Positions 25,591-35,171 are shown, counted from the stretch's first letter. The stretch: 64,000 bases of DNA from Maribacter algarum (ex Zhang et al. 2020) (GCF_005885635.1 NZ_VATY01000001.1:1116001-1180000); one strand, 5' to 3'. Made by a program: numbers and translations. Notes: generated by a model not told the origin, from the sequence alone.

Positions 25591-27015
25591 ATGCAAAGAA
25601 GAAAATTTATCAAAAAGTCAGCTGCTGCTACGGCGGCATTTTCTATTGTTCCAGGTTTCGTAATGGGCAAAAATCATATTGCCCCAAGTGATACACTCTA
25701 TGTGGGTGCTTTCGGAGTAGGAGGTCGAGGCGGTGGAGTAATGCGGGGAATGGATGCTACCAAAAAAGTGAAGTATGTCACCCTCTGTGATGTAGACGAC
25801 CGAAGAGCTGAAGGTGCCTATAAAAAATATCCCAAGGCAAAAAGATATAAAGATTTTAGAAAGGTATATGACAATCATTTAAATGAGATTGATGCCGTAA
25901 TGGTTGCTACGCCAGACCACATGCATGCCTCGATTGCACTTCCTTTTATGAAGGCTAAAAAGCATGCGTATGTGGAGAAGCCTTTAACGCATAACATTAA
26001 CGAAGCGCGCTTGATGACCCAAATCGCTAAAGAAAATGGCATCATTACACAAATGGGGAATCAAGGTGCCTCAAGTGATGGGAGTCGCGAAGCCAAAGAG
26101 TGGATTGAATCGGGGGTCATTGGAAAAGTGTATAAAGTAGATTGTTGGACCAACCGCCCGGTTTGGCCTCAAGGTGTTCCGCTTCCCACGGAAAAACAAG
26201 ATATCCCTAAGGGATTGGATTGGGACTTATGGCTAGGGAAAGCTGAAATGCGTGATTACAATGCCGCATATCTTCCCTTTAAATGGAGAGGTTTTTGGGA
26301 CTTTGGAACCGGAGCTCTTGGCGACATGGGATGCCACATTATGGAAACTCCCTTTGGTGTGCTAGATTTAGGATACCCAACCGAAGCAGAAGCAAGTTGT
26401 ACCACCAATTGGGTAGGTGATTTTGTAGAAGCGGATTATAGTGCTTCTTGCCCGGCATCTTCCGTTGTTAGATTAAAATTCAATACCGAAGCTCACGGTG
26501 ATATCGCTTTAAACTGGTACGATGGCGGAATCATGCCCGATTTGCCAGATGAGTTGAAAGATGGTGAAACGATAGGTGCTGGTGGTGGAGGTTCTGTATT
26601 CTATGGGACTCGTGGTATTTTGGTTTGCGATGTATATTCCAGAAACGCAAGGTTACTCCCTTCGGAAACCATGAGTTTATTGAATCCTCCAAAACCGTAT
26701 TTAAAGCGAATTGATCTAGATACCGACGGTCATCAAAAGAACTTTGTTGAAGGCTGTTTGAACGGAACGGAAACCTCTTCAGATTTCAAACGTTCTGGTC
26801 CATTAACGGAAGCCGTATTGATGGGGAATTTGGCCATCAAGGCATTCCAATACAAGAAGTTCAAACCTGGTAAAAAAGCTGGAGACTGGGATCCCTTCGA
26901 GTACCCTGGGCGTCGCAAAATCCTATGGGATGGCGCCAATATGAAAGTTACCAACTGGGATATGGCCAATGCGTGGGTGAAAGGCTCCTATCGCAAAGGT
27001 TGGGAGTTGAGCTAA
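25591..27015 (+). CDS. Gfo/Idh/MocA-family oxidoreductase with Tat-type signal
   Basis: 474 residues. A twin-arginine leader (QRRKFIKKSAAATAAFSIVPG) sends the folded protein to the periplasm. Rossmann domain (about 32-150): GAFGVGGRGGGVMRG, LCDVDDRRAEGA and the EKPLTHN signature for NAD(P). The C-terminal dehydrogenase domain has GALGDMGCHIMETPF. Such secreted members are frequent in Bacteroidota that degrade polysaccharides or glycosaminoglycans and are thought to act on sugars or inositols. The substrate is unknown. Confidence 0.88.
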   Translation: MQRRKFIKKSAAATAAFSIVPGFVMGKNHIAPSDTLYVGAFGVGGRGGGVMRGMDATKKVKYVTLCDVDDRRAEGAYKKYPKAKRYKDFRKVYDNHLNEIDAVMVATPDHMHASIALPFMKAKKHAYVEKPLTHNINEARLMTQIAKENGIITQMGNQGASSDGSREAKEWIESGVIGKVYKVDCWTNRPVWPQGVPLPTEKQDIPKGLDWDLWLGKAEMRDYNAAYLPFKWRGFWDFGTGALGDMGCHIMETPFGVLDLGYPTEAEASCTTNWVGDFVEADYSASCPASSVVRLKFNTEAHGDIALNWYDGGIMPDLPDELKDGETIGAGGGGSVFYGTRGILVCDVYSRNARLLPSETMSLLNPPKPYLKRIDLDTDGHQKNFVEGCLNGTETSSDFKRSGPLTEAVLMGNLAIKAFQYKKFKPGKKAGDWDPFEYPGRRKILWDGANMKVTNWDMANAWVKGSYRKGWELS

Positions 27016-27083
27016 ATGTTCAATCCACATAAAATTCCTTAAGCTTAAATACTATCAAAAAGATAACATACTTAGTATTCGTC

Positions 27084-27584
27084 TTGACCATGGTCTTTTC
27101 TTATAAGCAATTTCAGGAAAGCCCAAGTGTCATATTTGAAAAGGATGATATCTCGTTTACTTGCCCTAAAGGATGGTCGATTACCGATGAAGACAATTTA
27201 GATGGTATAGGATATTACCTATCGATTGAAAAAGATGGCTTTGATTCAAGTGGACTGATGACTGTAAGTTGGCTTTATGAAACCGTAAATCCTGATGACC
27301 TCATATTGGCATATCAAGAAGATATGCAGGAGAATGTCATCTATAAGCACTCGAACCTCGTTTTTGATCCTACTTTTGAAAATAAATTTCAACATTATAC
27401 AGTAAAATCAACAAGATATCAGGTAACTATTGTCGGCATTAAACATCAAGGCATTATTTCGGCCGTTAATTACGGAGACCAAACTTTTGGCATATTAAAG
27501 CAAGGAGCCACAGAAGATGTCGTTATAAATAAAAAGGGGTTTGAAATGATTGAAAGCAGCTTCAGAATCAAGGAAATTCAATAA
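27084..27584 (+). CDS. Small protein of unknown function with uncertain start, probably exported
   Basis: From the TTG at 27084 the frame gives 166 residues. Upstream, the same frame stays open to 27033 and encodes IKKITYLVFVLTMVFS, a perfect signal-peptide pattern whose first codon (27054) is ATC instead of ATG. Either a start codon was lost or mis-sequenced, or translation starts at the inner TTG (27084) or ATG (27090). The mature domain (VIFEKDDISFTCPKGWSITDED...) is alpha/beta, about 150 residues, with no family I recognise. It lies 68 bp behind the oxidoreductase gene. Confidence 0.55.
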   Translation: MTMVFSYKQFQESPSVIFEKDDISFTCPKGWSITDEDNLDGIGYYLSIEKDGFDSSGLMTVSWLYETVNPDDLILAYQEDMQENVIYKHSNLVFDPTFENKFQHYTVKSTRYQVTIVGIKHQGIISAVNYGDQTFGILKQGATEDVVINKKGFEMIESSFRIKEIQ

Positions 27585-27610
27585 GTTTCCTAAAAAATCA
27601 TTTAGGAAAG

Positions 27611-27676
27611 TGTCAGTCTAAGCGCAGTTGAAGTACTCTCCGGTTCTCAAGCATTTCGACTGCGCTCAATGTGACA
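27611..27676. terminator. Palindromic repeat B1 between convergent genes, probable bidirectional terminator
   Basis: TGTCAGTCTAAGCGCAGTTG pairs imperfectly with TCGACTGCGCTCAATGTGACA across a loop, followed by a T-run on the plus side. It belongs to the CTCGACTCCGCTCGAG-type repeat family of this window and is the most diverged copy. Confidence 0.6.
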
Positions 27677-27683
27677 ATTTTTT

Positions 27684-28241
27684 CTAAAAAGCGTATCCCG
27701 CAGATATTTGAAATACGTTGTTTTGATTACTCACGGTGATCGCAGCATTTTTATTGATATCGGTAAGCCCTTTGTTGTATCGCAAACTGAAGAAAATACT
27801 TTCGTTTAGTTTATAAGAAGCGCCTATTGCAAATGCCACGTCAAGACTGTTATAATCTTCCTTATTTGCGTTGGTAGAAATAAGAAACCCAACTACAGGA
27901 CCTGCTTCGGCACTCAATCCCTCGATAATATAGTACTTGCCTAAAATGGGAAGATTTACATAATCTAATTTGAGATTGTTACCTCCAACAAAATTCCATT
28001 TGGTACCTTGAGATGAATACAGTAATTCAGGTTGCACCGCGAACTTTTCAGAAATAGGGACTTCAGCAATGCCTCCTATATGAAAGCTTATTTTAGAACC
28101 AAGGCCCCCGAAACCGGTATACGTGCCTCCGCCAACTGATGCAACATTAAGGCCTCCTTTAACCCCAAAACTAAAGTCTTGGGCCGAGACTAGGGAAAAC
28201 AAGAGACAAAAAAGGATTGTAAAAATTGAATGTTTTTTCAT
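27684..28241 (-). CDS. Outer-membrane beta-barrel protein (PorT/OmpX-like)
   Basis: 185 residues: signal peptide (to about VSA-Q), then alternating amphipathic strands typical of eight-stranded barrels (FSFGVKGGLNVASVGG, FAVQPELLYSSQGTKW, LDYVNLPILGKYYI, YKLNESIFFSLRYNKGL) ending in an aromatic strand FQISAGYAF. That C-terminal aromatic is the usual BAM signal. Outer-membrane location is well supported, cargo unknown. Its promoter has the same form as those around the ECF sigma gene 20 kb away. Confidence 0.85.
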   Translation of the reverse strand: MKKHSIFTILFCLLFSLVSAQDFSFGVKGGLNVASVGGGTYTGFGGLGSKISFHIGGIAEVPISEKFAVQPELLYSSQGTKWNFVGGNNLKLDYVNLPILGKYYIIEGLSAEAGPVVGFLISTNANKEDYNSLDVAFAIGASYKLNESIFFSLRYNKGLTDINKNAAITVSNQNNVFQISAGYAF

Positions 28242-28270
28242 AATCGAAATTCTTATTTAAGGTTATGCCT

Positions 28271-28300
28271 ATTAGTATCCCCTTTTCTAAAAAGTAAACA
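28271..28300 (-). promoter_or_regulatory. ECF sigma-factor promoter, site f
   Basis: Minus strand: TGTTTAC (28300-28294), a 15-nt spacer beginning TTTTTA, then ATACTAAT (28278-28271), 29 nt before the beta-barrel gene. It extends the predicted regulon to a distant locus. Confidence 0.7.
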
Positions 28301-28316
28301 TCTCAAGAAAAAACAA

Positions 28317-29390
28317 TTAAAAAAGTCGCATCTGTCCATCTTTAAAAGACTCATATAAATCATGATTGAGTTTAGGAAATACCTTATCCCTGAAATACAT
28401 GTGCCTTGCCAAACGCACTAAATCATGAATTTGTTTGGCAATATTACCTTCACCACGACCACGTATTCCATAACGGCTATCGTTTAAGTTTCCTCCATGA
28501 CAAGCTTCTATTTGAAGCAGTACTTTCTCTGCCCTATCGGGAAGCGTCTTGCGAATCCAATCCGTGAAGATTTGACCAATGGCACCATTTAATCGGACTA
28601 CAGTAAAAGCAAAAGACAATGCCCCATTATCAGAAACGGCTTTAGCCAAGTTCATAATTTCATGACTATTGATTGCCGGAATAATAGGCGCTAACATGGC
28701 ATTCACGGGAATTCCGTTTTCCGCTAAAACACGAATGGTTTTCAAACGTTTTTTGATGGTGGCCGTTCTTGGTTCCAAGATTCTTCTTGTTTTCTCGGAA
28801 AGTGAGGTAACCGAAACATTTACGCCCACTAACTGATGTTTTGTCAGTTCCTTTAGGATATCCAAATCCCTTAAAATCAAAGCATTTTTGGTAATGATAC
28901 CCACGGGGTGCCGATATTTCAAAAAGACCTCTAAGCATGCTCGTGTAATTTCAAACTTCTTTTCAGCAGGTTGATAGCAATCTGTATTTCCGGAAAGGAC
29001 AATGGTACTTGCTTTCCATCTTTTACTTTTCATTTTTGCCTCAAGTAGTTTGGGGGCATCTTTTTTGATGAGAATTTTCCGTTCAAAATCCAGACCTGCA
29101 CTATAGCCCCAGAACTCATGCGTATTCCTCGCATAACAGTAAATACAACCATGTTCACAACCTTGATAGGGATTCATAGAGTGCATCATCCCCACATCGG
29201 GACTAGTAACTTTGTTGACAATGGTCTTTGGAAAAATGGGAATGTATTGCGTCTTGTTATGGTCCGCTTCTTCGCCTTCAATTCTGCAGAATTCAAGAAA
29301 ATCATCACGCGTTTCGTTGGTGTATTGAAAGAACTTATTTGGTGTATTTTGCTGCGCGCCTCGCCCTTTGATGTAATCTTCTTGTTTCAA
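28317..29390 (-). CDS. PA0069-family radical SAM protein
   Basis: 357 residues. The CxxxCxxC cluster is in YQGCEHGCIYCYARNTHE, binding the 4Fe-4S cluster that cleaves S-adenosylmethionine. Further signatures: LSGNTDCYQPAEKKFEITR, VGIITKNALILRD and NAMLAPIIPAIN. The family (with SPL/Rv2578c relatives) lacks a settled function; a repair or modification role has been suggested. Cytoplasmic. It is monocistronic, with the beta-barrel promoter starting in the gap behind it. Confidence 0.85.
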   Translation of the reverse strand: MKQEDYIKGRGAQQNTPNKFFQYTNETRDDFLEFCRIEGEEADHNKTQYIPIFPKTIVNKVTSPDVGMMHSMNPYQGCEHGCIYCYARNTHEFWGYSAGLDFERKILIKKDAPKLLEAKMKSKRWKASTIVLSGNTDCYQPAEKKFEITRACLEVFLKYRHPVGIITKNALILRDLDILKELTKHQLVGVNVSVTSLSEKTRRILEPRTATIKKRLKTIRVLAENGIPVNAMLAPIIPAINSHEIMNLAKAVSDNGALSFAFTVVRLNGAIGQIFTDWIRKTLPDRAEKVLLQIEACHGGNLNDSRYGIRGRGEGNIAKQIHDLVRLARHMYFRDKVFPKLNHDLYESFKDGQMRLF

Positions 29391-29540
29391 TTATTGGATT
29401 TATTCCAAATTTATGGAATATTTCCTATTTTTAAATATCCGATATGTTAATTGTGTACGGGTCCCTTGCTTTTTTAATGAGGGGTACGGATAGGCGGATA
29501 GTTATATTAGAGGCGGCAATGATTCAGCTTTCTAGATAGC

Positions 29541-29592
29541 TTCACCAGAACCCCTCCGCCCTAAGGGCACCTCACCTTCACAGGGGAGGGCT
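29541..29592. repeat. Palindromic repeat A1, half copy
   Basis: TTCACCAGAACCCCTCCGCC followed by a hairpin (GCCCTAAGGGC) and a second one built on CTCACC/GGGGAG. It matches the right half of the ~140-bp composite element seen at 35246-35383 and 50744-50883, and lies 21 bp behind the stop at 29613. Confidence 0.75.
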
Positions 29593-29612
29593 AAAACTTT
29601 TAAATTCTGCGA

Positions 29613-31181
29613 TTATTTAGAAGGTTCGCCAGAAGCCCTACCTACCTCAACACGAACCAATTGCTTTTTCGTTCCGCGCTTGGCGTAGAAAACCAATTCA
29701 TCAGTGTCATGATTCATTAAAGGTCGCGAAACCATAATCGGAAGACGAACCTCTTTATCATCTATTAACTTTTTGTGCGATAGATTTCCAGAAGCATCCA
29801 TTTTGATAACAAACATATTTGGATTGCGGCTAAACCCTTGTTTGAACATAATTCGTTCATTACTTAATTTCTGAGGGTTCTCTCTTGAATTGATAAAGAA
29901 ATACATATCCTCATTATGACCATAGGCGCTGTACGAAGCATAAGCTTCATCACCTAAGGTTACTTCGGTTTTGTTTATGTTTCGGGCCCATTTCATTGAC
30001 CCATCCGAAGAAAGCTTTGCACAAACGATATCATTGTAATGAAACTTTTCCACTTTACGATTCGTTCCACTTTCCTTACCAGTCGTAACAAAATATTCTT
30101 CAGCACTGAAAATGATATTTTTTTGAGGAGTGATGTGTACATCTTTGAATATCAAATTCTTTATTTGGGCATCTACTTCACGCCCAAACTTATCGGCCAT
30201 AAACTGTTTTGAAAACGGATTATATTTTTTGGATAAGATGGACAGGCTCGTCGGATTCAAGTTAAAATGAACCAACCCGTTATACCTATTGTCTTTTCTA
30301 TCGGCGTAAAAGCCAATAACGACTAGCTCATTTCCTATAGCTATTGGTTTTAAAGATTCAGGATATCGGCCCACATCGGCAAACTCTTGTATTTTGTGAC
30401 CCTGATTGGTCACACGCACCAACTCGTATTGAAAGCGTCTTTCTTTCGCCTCAATACGTTTCTTCTTGAAAAAAGCTTTCCCCATAAAATACACTGTTTT
30501 CAAATCTTTGGAAACTTCTATATTTTCAAAAGCATAATTCTTGTCCTGAGTTTCAGCAGTAAAATCGTATTCAATCTGTTTCTTCAAATCTGTTCCAAAA
30601 ACATACATACTGTAATTTTCGTTCTTTCCTTTTCGATGTTGTATCGTAATACCGAAGGCCGTTTTTTCTTTGTTAAAATGCACGGCTGTTGAAAACCCGT
30701 TACCAAACTTGCGGTTATACTTGTTCACCGCTAAGGGGTTAGCAACTTCTTTTGACGGTACCGAAAGCAAGATTTTTTCGGTAAAATTGAATTCTCCTAT
30801 CGGACTATGATGTACCACATATTCGTATGCAAATTTTAGATCATCATAACGAAGTTCTAGTAGATACAACTGTCCGTTTCTGATAAAACCATCTACCATG
30901 TACTGACCAGCATACTTGTTGTTGTAATCTTCAATCAAGTTCAAATCGGCGTCATACAACTCGATAAAATGTCCTTTCGGTCGCAAGGGCATACCCCCAT
31001 AATAGGTACGAACAATTACCGTTTTATCGGTGTTGTCAGCATCAATACTGAGTACGGTAGAAAATTTGTGCCTATCGGAATTATTTTCTCCAAGGCTATA
31101 ATTTACAGGGATTTCCTGTGCTTTCACAAATGAGAAAGCAGCAAGAAACAAGAGCAGGGACATGCTTTTTCTAAGTATCAT
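29613..31181 (-). CDS. Exported protein of unknown function, probable beta-propeller
   Basis: 522 residues with a signal peptide (about 6-21, SLLLFLAAFSFVKAQ). The rest is built from strands of similar length (FIELYDADLNLIEDYNN, FGTDLKKQIEYDFTAETQ, NIFVIKMDASGNLSHKKLIDD), which suggests repeated beta blades. I cannot name a family. About seven blades would fit the length. It is separated by 21 bp from the enoyl-CoA hydratase gene but with no functional link visible. Confidence 0.65.
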   Translation of the reverse strand: MILRKSMSLLLFLAAFSFVKAQEIPVNYSLGENNSDRHKFSTVLSIDADNTDKTVIVRTYYGGMPLRPKGHFIELYDADLNLIEDYNNKYAGQYMVDGFIRNGQLYLLELRYDDLKFAYEYVVHHSPIGEFNFTEKILLSVPSKEVANPLAVNKYNRKFGNGFSTAVHFNKEKTAFGITIQHRKGKNENYSMYVFGTDLKKQIEYDFTAETQDKNYAFENIEVSKDLKTVYFMGKAFFKKKRIEAKERRFQYELVRVTNQGHKIQEFADVGRYPESLKPIAIGNELVVIGFYADRKDNRYNGLVHFNLNPTSLSILSKKYNPFSKQFMADKFGREVDAQIKNLIFKDVHITPQKNIIFSAEEYFVTTGKESGTNRKVEKFHYNDIVCAKLSSDGSMKWARNINKTEVTLGDEAYASYSAYGHNEDMYFFINSRENPQKLSNERIMFKQGFSRNPNMFVIKMDASGNLSHKKLIDDKEVRLPIMVSRPLMNHDTDELVFYAKRGTKKQLVRVEVGRASGEPSK

Positions 31182-31202
31182 AAGTAGGTAATTTGGGATC
31201 TG

Positions 31203-31985
31203 CTATTTGCCTGGGAAATCAGCTTTTCGTTTTTCTAAAAAGGCGGTTGTACCCTCTTCGAAATCGGCAGTTCCAAAACATTCGCCGAACGCTTTAATTT
31301 CAGCAGCATATCCGTTACTATCATGTTTAAAACCAGCATTTACCGCTTTTATTGCATGACTTATCGCCACAGGGGAATTATTCGATATCTTACCTGCTAA
31401 CTTTTCACAGAATGGAAGTAGTTCCTCTTGCGTCACAACATAATTGACCAAGCCGTATTTCAGAGCCTTTTCAGCATCAATCATTCCTGCCGTCATTATC
31501 ATTTCCATTGCTCGGCCTTTACCCACCAATTGTGGTAATCGTTGCGTACCACCATAACCCGGAATCACACCCAAAGAAACCTCCGGAAGCCCCATACGTG
31601 AATTATCACTCGCGACTCTAAAATGACAAGACATGGCCAGTTCCAATCCTCCACCTAAAGCAAAACCGTTAACGGCTGCAATAACAGGAGTAGATAGCTT
31701 TTCTACAAAATCAAATAACAACTTTTGTCCTTTAGCCGCCAGTTTACCCCCTTCTTTTTCGGAGAAGTTCGCGAATTCGGAAATGTCCGCTCCTGCTACA
31801 AAGGCTTTTTCACCGCTGCCAGTCAAGATGATGGTTTTGACTTTTTTGTCTTTGTCCAAGGCTTTAAAAGCCTCGTGTAACTCTTGAATGGTGTCTTTAT
31901 TCAAGGCATTTAGCTTACTCGGGCGGTTTATTGTAATTGTTGCTGTTGAACTTTCTTGTTGGACTAGTATGTTGTTGTATTTCAT
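31203..31985 (-). CDS. Enoyl-CoA hydratase/isomerase
   Basis: 260 residues, the standard crotonase length. Oxyanion-hole and catalytic elements: AGADISEFA (about 63-71), NGFALGGGLELAMSCHFRVA with the first catalytic Glu, and MGLPEVSLGVIPGYGGTQRL with the second. Both acids present points to a hydratase rather than an isomerase. It hydrates 2-enoyl-CoA in beta-oxidation or amino-acid degradation. Cytoplasmic. A PhzF gene lies 15 bp upstream on the same strand. Confidence 0.88.
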   Translation of the reverse strand: MKYNNILVQQESSTATITINRPSKLNALNKDTIQELHEAFKALDKDKKVKTIILTGSGEKAFVAGADISEFANFSEKEGGKLAAKGQKLLFDFVEKLSTPVIAAVNGFALGGGLELAMSCHFRVASDNSRMGLPEVSLGVIPGYGGTQRLPQLVGKGRAMEMIMTAGMIDAEKALKYGLVNYVVTQEELLPFCEKLAGKISNNSPVAISHAIKAVNAGFKHDSNGYAAEIKAFGECFGTADFEEGTTAFLEKRKADFPGK

Positions 31986-32000
31986 GCTTTTTGTTTTTAT

Positions 32001-32918
32001 CTAAATCGACCACATTCCTTCACTTACTGGTACGACCTGACCACCTACTTTTAAAATGTATTCGTTTTCTTTCATTGCGCCATCCAAATATAAAATAGAA
32101 TTACGGCCCATCTCGAAACCTTGTTCTACAATTACCGATTGCTTAGGATTATCGTGCTTTAACAAATATGCTAAAAAGCAGCCATTTGCGCTTCCGGTGG
32201 CGGCATCTTCCCAAATCGATGCATCTTCCAAAACCATCATACGGGTATGATAACTATTTTGCTTTTCTGCTGTTTCCCGAGTGACAAAAAACAAGTTCGT
32301 CGTCAATCCTCTTGGGTTGTTGCTTTTGAACAATTTTTCCTGCTTTAAAAACTGCTCTATTTTATCTGGATTCAATTTTAGATTCCCAATACTTTCTAAA
32401 TCCTTTAGGAAAATTATCAGATAGGGTAATCCGGTATTTACATCCTGAATGGGCATAGATACATCGAAATAATCCAAAGGAATATCAAAGGCATCAGACA
32501 CCGTTTCAGCTGAATAACTAGCTCCAAATTCAGGTTGTGCCTGTTGCATTGTAAATCGACTTTCTTCTAGTTCTTGAGGATTACTTATAGTCACAGGAAC
32601 ATCTCCTACCTTGAGTCTCAACACTATCTTAGTGGACCGCTTCTTGTCTAAATGTTTCGCTAAAATATAGGCAGTCCCCAAAGTAGGATGTCCGGCAAAA
32701 GGCACCTCGTATTCCGTAGTGAAAATACGCACGCCAAAGCTTCCGTCATCTTCAATAGATCTTATAAAAGTGCTCTCGGCAAAATTGATTTCCCGCGTCA
32801 TCTGTAGCATTTGCTCATCGGATAGCTTTTGTTCCAAATCGACGAAAACGGCCAGTTGATTACCTGCGTACTTTTGTATTGCGAAGACGTCTACGATATA
32901 GAATTTAATTTGTTGCAT
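32001..32918 (-). CDS. PhzF-family isomerase/epimerase-like protein
   Basis: 305 residues in the diaminopimelate-epimerase-like double fold. Hallmarks: FAIQKYAGNQLAVF at the N-terminus, the catalytic Glu in REINFAESTFI, PFAGHPTLGTAYIL and, in the second half, EDAATGSANGCFLAYL. Family members isomerise or act on small carboxylates; the phenazine enzyme is the namesake but no phenazine cluster is here. Cytoplasmic, probably cotranscribed with the hydratase gene 15 bp downstream. Confidence 0.85.
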   Translation of the reverse strand: MQQIKFYIVDVFAIQKYAGNQLAVFVDLEQKLSDEQMLQMTREINFAESTFIRSIEDDGSFGVRIFTTEYEVPFAGHPTLGTAYILAKHLDKKRSTKIVLRLKVGDVPVTISNPQELEESRFTMQQAQPEFGASYSAETVSDAFDIPLDYFDVSMPIQDVNTGLPYLIIFLKDLESIGNLKLNPDKIEQFLKQEKLFKSNNPRGLTTNLFFVTRETAEKQNSYHTRMMVLEDASIWEDAATGSANGCFLAYLLKHDNPKQSVIVEQGFEMGRNSILYLDGAMKENEYILKVGGQVVPVSEGMWSI

Positions 32919-33020
32919 TTAGGTTTCTTTCAATTATTTTATTCTAACTCCCAAGAACACATCTGCCAGGGCTTCAACTCGCCCACAGCTGTCGGTACGT
33001 CGTCTCTCAAGAAGAGAAAA

Positions 33021-34517
33021 TCAAGCAGTCGCGGCTAGATTTTCTTTGGGGAAACGCACTGTAAAAACGGTTCCTTTTTCGGGTTGAGAGCTAAAATCAA
33101 TCGTTCCTTTATAGGTTTCAACGATATTTTTTACCATGCCCAAACCGAGTCCCATACCACTTGATTTTGTGGTGAATTTAGGTTCAAATATTTTATCAGT
33201 AAACTCATCTTGAATGCCAATACCGTTATCGGCCACAGATAGTTTTACAAACTCGTCTTCACTAGAGACCGAAACCAAAATACGTGGTGATTGGACATCA
33301 GGCACGGCTTGAATGGCATTCTTTACTAAATTGGTTACCACACGAATCAACTGTGTACGGTCCAGTTTGGCTATGATTTCTTCTTCTTCAGAAATGAAGT
33401 GAATGTAGTCCTCTGTAAAAATATCCAACGCCAACTTTACAATTTTGACCACATTCAAAGTTTCATTCTGTTGGGCCGGCATTTTGGCAAAATTCGAAAA
33501 GGCCGAAGCAATATTGCTCATCGTATCAATTTGCTGAATAAGCGTTTTGGAATATTCTGCCACCTTAGCATCTATGTTGGGGTCTTCAGGGTCAAATTTT
33601 CGTTCAAAACTCTGTACGCTCAATCGCATTGGTGTTAACGGGTTTTTGATTTCATGCGCCACTTGTTTTGCCATTTCACGCCATGCCTGTTCACGTTCAC
33701 TACGTGCCAACTTTGCAGCACTTTGCTCCAATTCGTCAATCATCTCGTTATATGAATCTACAAGTCTTCCTATTTCAGAACTTGGGTCCTCAATAAAAAT
33801 CTTTTCATTGCGCTTGGTCAAATCGGTTTTATGCATCATGTCAGAAACCGTTTGCAAGGACCTCGTAATATATTTTGAAATAAAATAGGCCAAACCCACT
33901 GCAACAAGTAACATTAACAAACAGACAGTCCCAAGCCGAATTAAGATTTCCCTTAGCTCCTTATCGTAAAAAGAATTGTCCTCATAATAGGGCAAGTTCA
34001 GTATGCCAATGGGTTTGAAACGCTTATCATTGATATACGTATATGAGGCCTGGTACTGGTCTCCTACAGCGGAATTACGTTCCACATAGCGTTTTTCAAC
34101 ACTCGAACCGAGTTGATTGAGAATTTCTGCATCCAAACAATTGGAATTCGTCTGAGTTTCAAACTTCGGACGTGAACTTTTAATCAGTTGTCCGTCTAAA
34201 TCATAGATATTAAAGGGCGCTGAAAGTACATCGGAAATCTGATAAATATCATCCTTAAAAATCAAGCCTAAATACTCTGTCGTCTGCGGATAAGTGGTCT
34301 TTTTAAGCGTAAAATTAACACTCTGCCGAACCTGCTCCTCTTTCTTTCCCAAACGGACTTCATGATAATCCTTCGTTTGCTCACGGTACTGATAAAAAGT
34401 AACCCCCGCAATCAAAACAGACGAAATCATTACCAGTACAATCATGGTAACGAAAATGCGCGTTCGTAACGAGAGTTTTCTGAACAAGTTCTTGGTTTTT
34501 GTACTCAAAGGTAGCAA
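33021..34517 (-). CDS. HAMP sensor histidine kinase (NtrY-like)
   Basis: 498 residues: first transmembrane helix (about 21-42), a periplasmic sensor domain of about 140 residues, a second helix (about 190-212, ILIRLGTVCLLMLLVAVGLAYFI), a HAMP domain, then the HisKA helix with the phospho-acceptor H in AHEIKNPLTPMRL. The ATPase domain follows (LVKNAIQAVPD, LSVADNGIGI and GMGLGLGMVKNIVE). The AHEIKNPLTP box is typical of NtrY-type kinases. No response regulator adjoins it. Downstream partner unknown. Confidence 0.88.
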   Translation of the reverse strand: MLPLSTKTKNLFRKLSLRTRIFVTMIVLVMISSVLIAGVTFYQYREQTKDYHEVRLGKKEEQVRQSVNFTLKKTTYPQTTEYLGLIFKDDIYQISDVLSAPFNIYDLDGQLIKSSRPKFETQTNSNCLDAEILNQLGSSVEKRYVERNSAVGDQYQASYTYINDKRFKPIGILNLPYYEDNSFYDKELREILIRLGTVCLLMLLVAVGLAYFISKYITRSLQTVSDMMHKTDLTKRNEKIFIEDPSSEIGRLVDSYNEMIDELEQSAAKLARSEREQAWREMAKQVAHEIKNPLTPMRLSVQSFERKFDPEDPNIDAKVAEYSKTLIQQIDTMSNIASAFSNFAKMPAQQNETLNVVKIVKLALDIFTEDYIHFISEEEEIIAKLDRTQLIRVVTNLVKNAIQAVPDVQSPRILVSVSSEDEFVKLSVADNGIGIQDEFTDKIFEPKFTTKSSGMGLGLGMVKNIVETYKGTIDFSSQPEKGTVFTVRFPKENLAATA

Positions 34518-34532
34518 ATATCACACCATTTT

Positions 34533-34619
34533 TAAGTTCAAGCGCAAGTGCAAGTTTCAAGTTCAAAAAGCAGTAAGAAATTCTTTTTGAGTTTGAGCTT
34601 GATTCTTGAACTTGAACTT
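34533..34619. terminator. Long inverted repeat behind hemJ
   Basis: AAGTTCAAG units at 34533-34565 pair with CTTGAACTTGAACTT at the other end, plus an inner AAGTTCAAAAAG/CTTTTTGAG stem. It ends 2 bp before the HemJ stop codon and could cap the hemJ transcript. Confidence 0.55.
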
Positions 34620-34620
34620 C

Positions 34621-35169
34621 TCAGGCTTCCGGATTCTTCTCTCGAATTCGTTTGTACAATCGAATACCAAGCATTAGTAAAATACCTAATACCAAAATTC
34701 CCACTACTCCGAAAATCCAATTGATAGCACTTTTGAGAATGACCAAGAAAACAACCGCAAAAAGCACTAAAGTTGCCACCTCATTCCATATACGCATATA
34801 CCGAGAAGTATATTTCACTTCATCATTTTGTAGTTGTTTGAAAATCAAGTGATTTCTACCGTGATAGAAAAACAATAGTAATACAAAAGCGAGTTTTACA
34901 TGCATCCAAGGTTGTTGTAACCAGCCAGGCATCAAAATCAATAACCAAATGGCAAAAAGGGTACAAAGCATAGCAGAGGGCCACGTAATGATATACCAAA
35001 GCCTTTTGGTCATCAGCTTTAGTTGTTTTGTCAATATTTCCTTTTCAGGGGATGGTTTTTCGGAGGCCTCAATGTGGTAAATGAATAATCTGGGAATGTA
35101 AAACAATCCCGCGAACCAGGTTACCACGAAGATTAGGTGCAGGGATTTTATGTAGTTGTAGTATTCCAT
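34621..35169 (-). CDS. hemJ: HemJ-type protoporphyrinogen IX oxidase (CopD superfamily)
   Basis: 182 residues, four to five transmembrane helices. Family residues are present: H11 in SLHLIFVVTWFAGLFYIPRLFIYH, and the second-helix pattern LMTKRLWYIITWPSAML followed by WMHVKLAFVLLLFFYHG with the conserved H and K. HemJ converts protoporphyrinogen IX to protoporphyrin IX in the inner membrane. Ferrochelatase, the next enzyme, is also in this window (60659-61690), about 25 kb away. Its start is preceded by a heptamer array. Confidence 0.8.
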   Translation of the reverse strand: MEYYNYIKSLHLIFVVTWFAGLFYIPRLFIYHIEASEKPSPEKEILTKQLKLMTKRLWYIITWPSAMLCTLFAIWLLILMPGWLQQPWMHVKLAFVLLLFFYHGRNHLIFKQLQNDEVKYTSRYMRIWNEVATLVLFAVVFLVILKSAINWIFGVVGILVLGILLMLGIRLYKRIREKNPEA

Positions 35170-35171
35170 TG

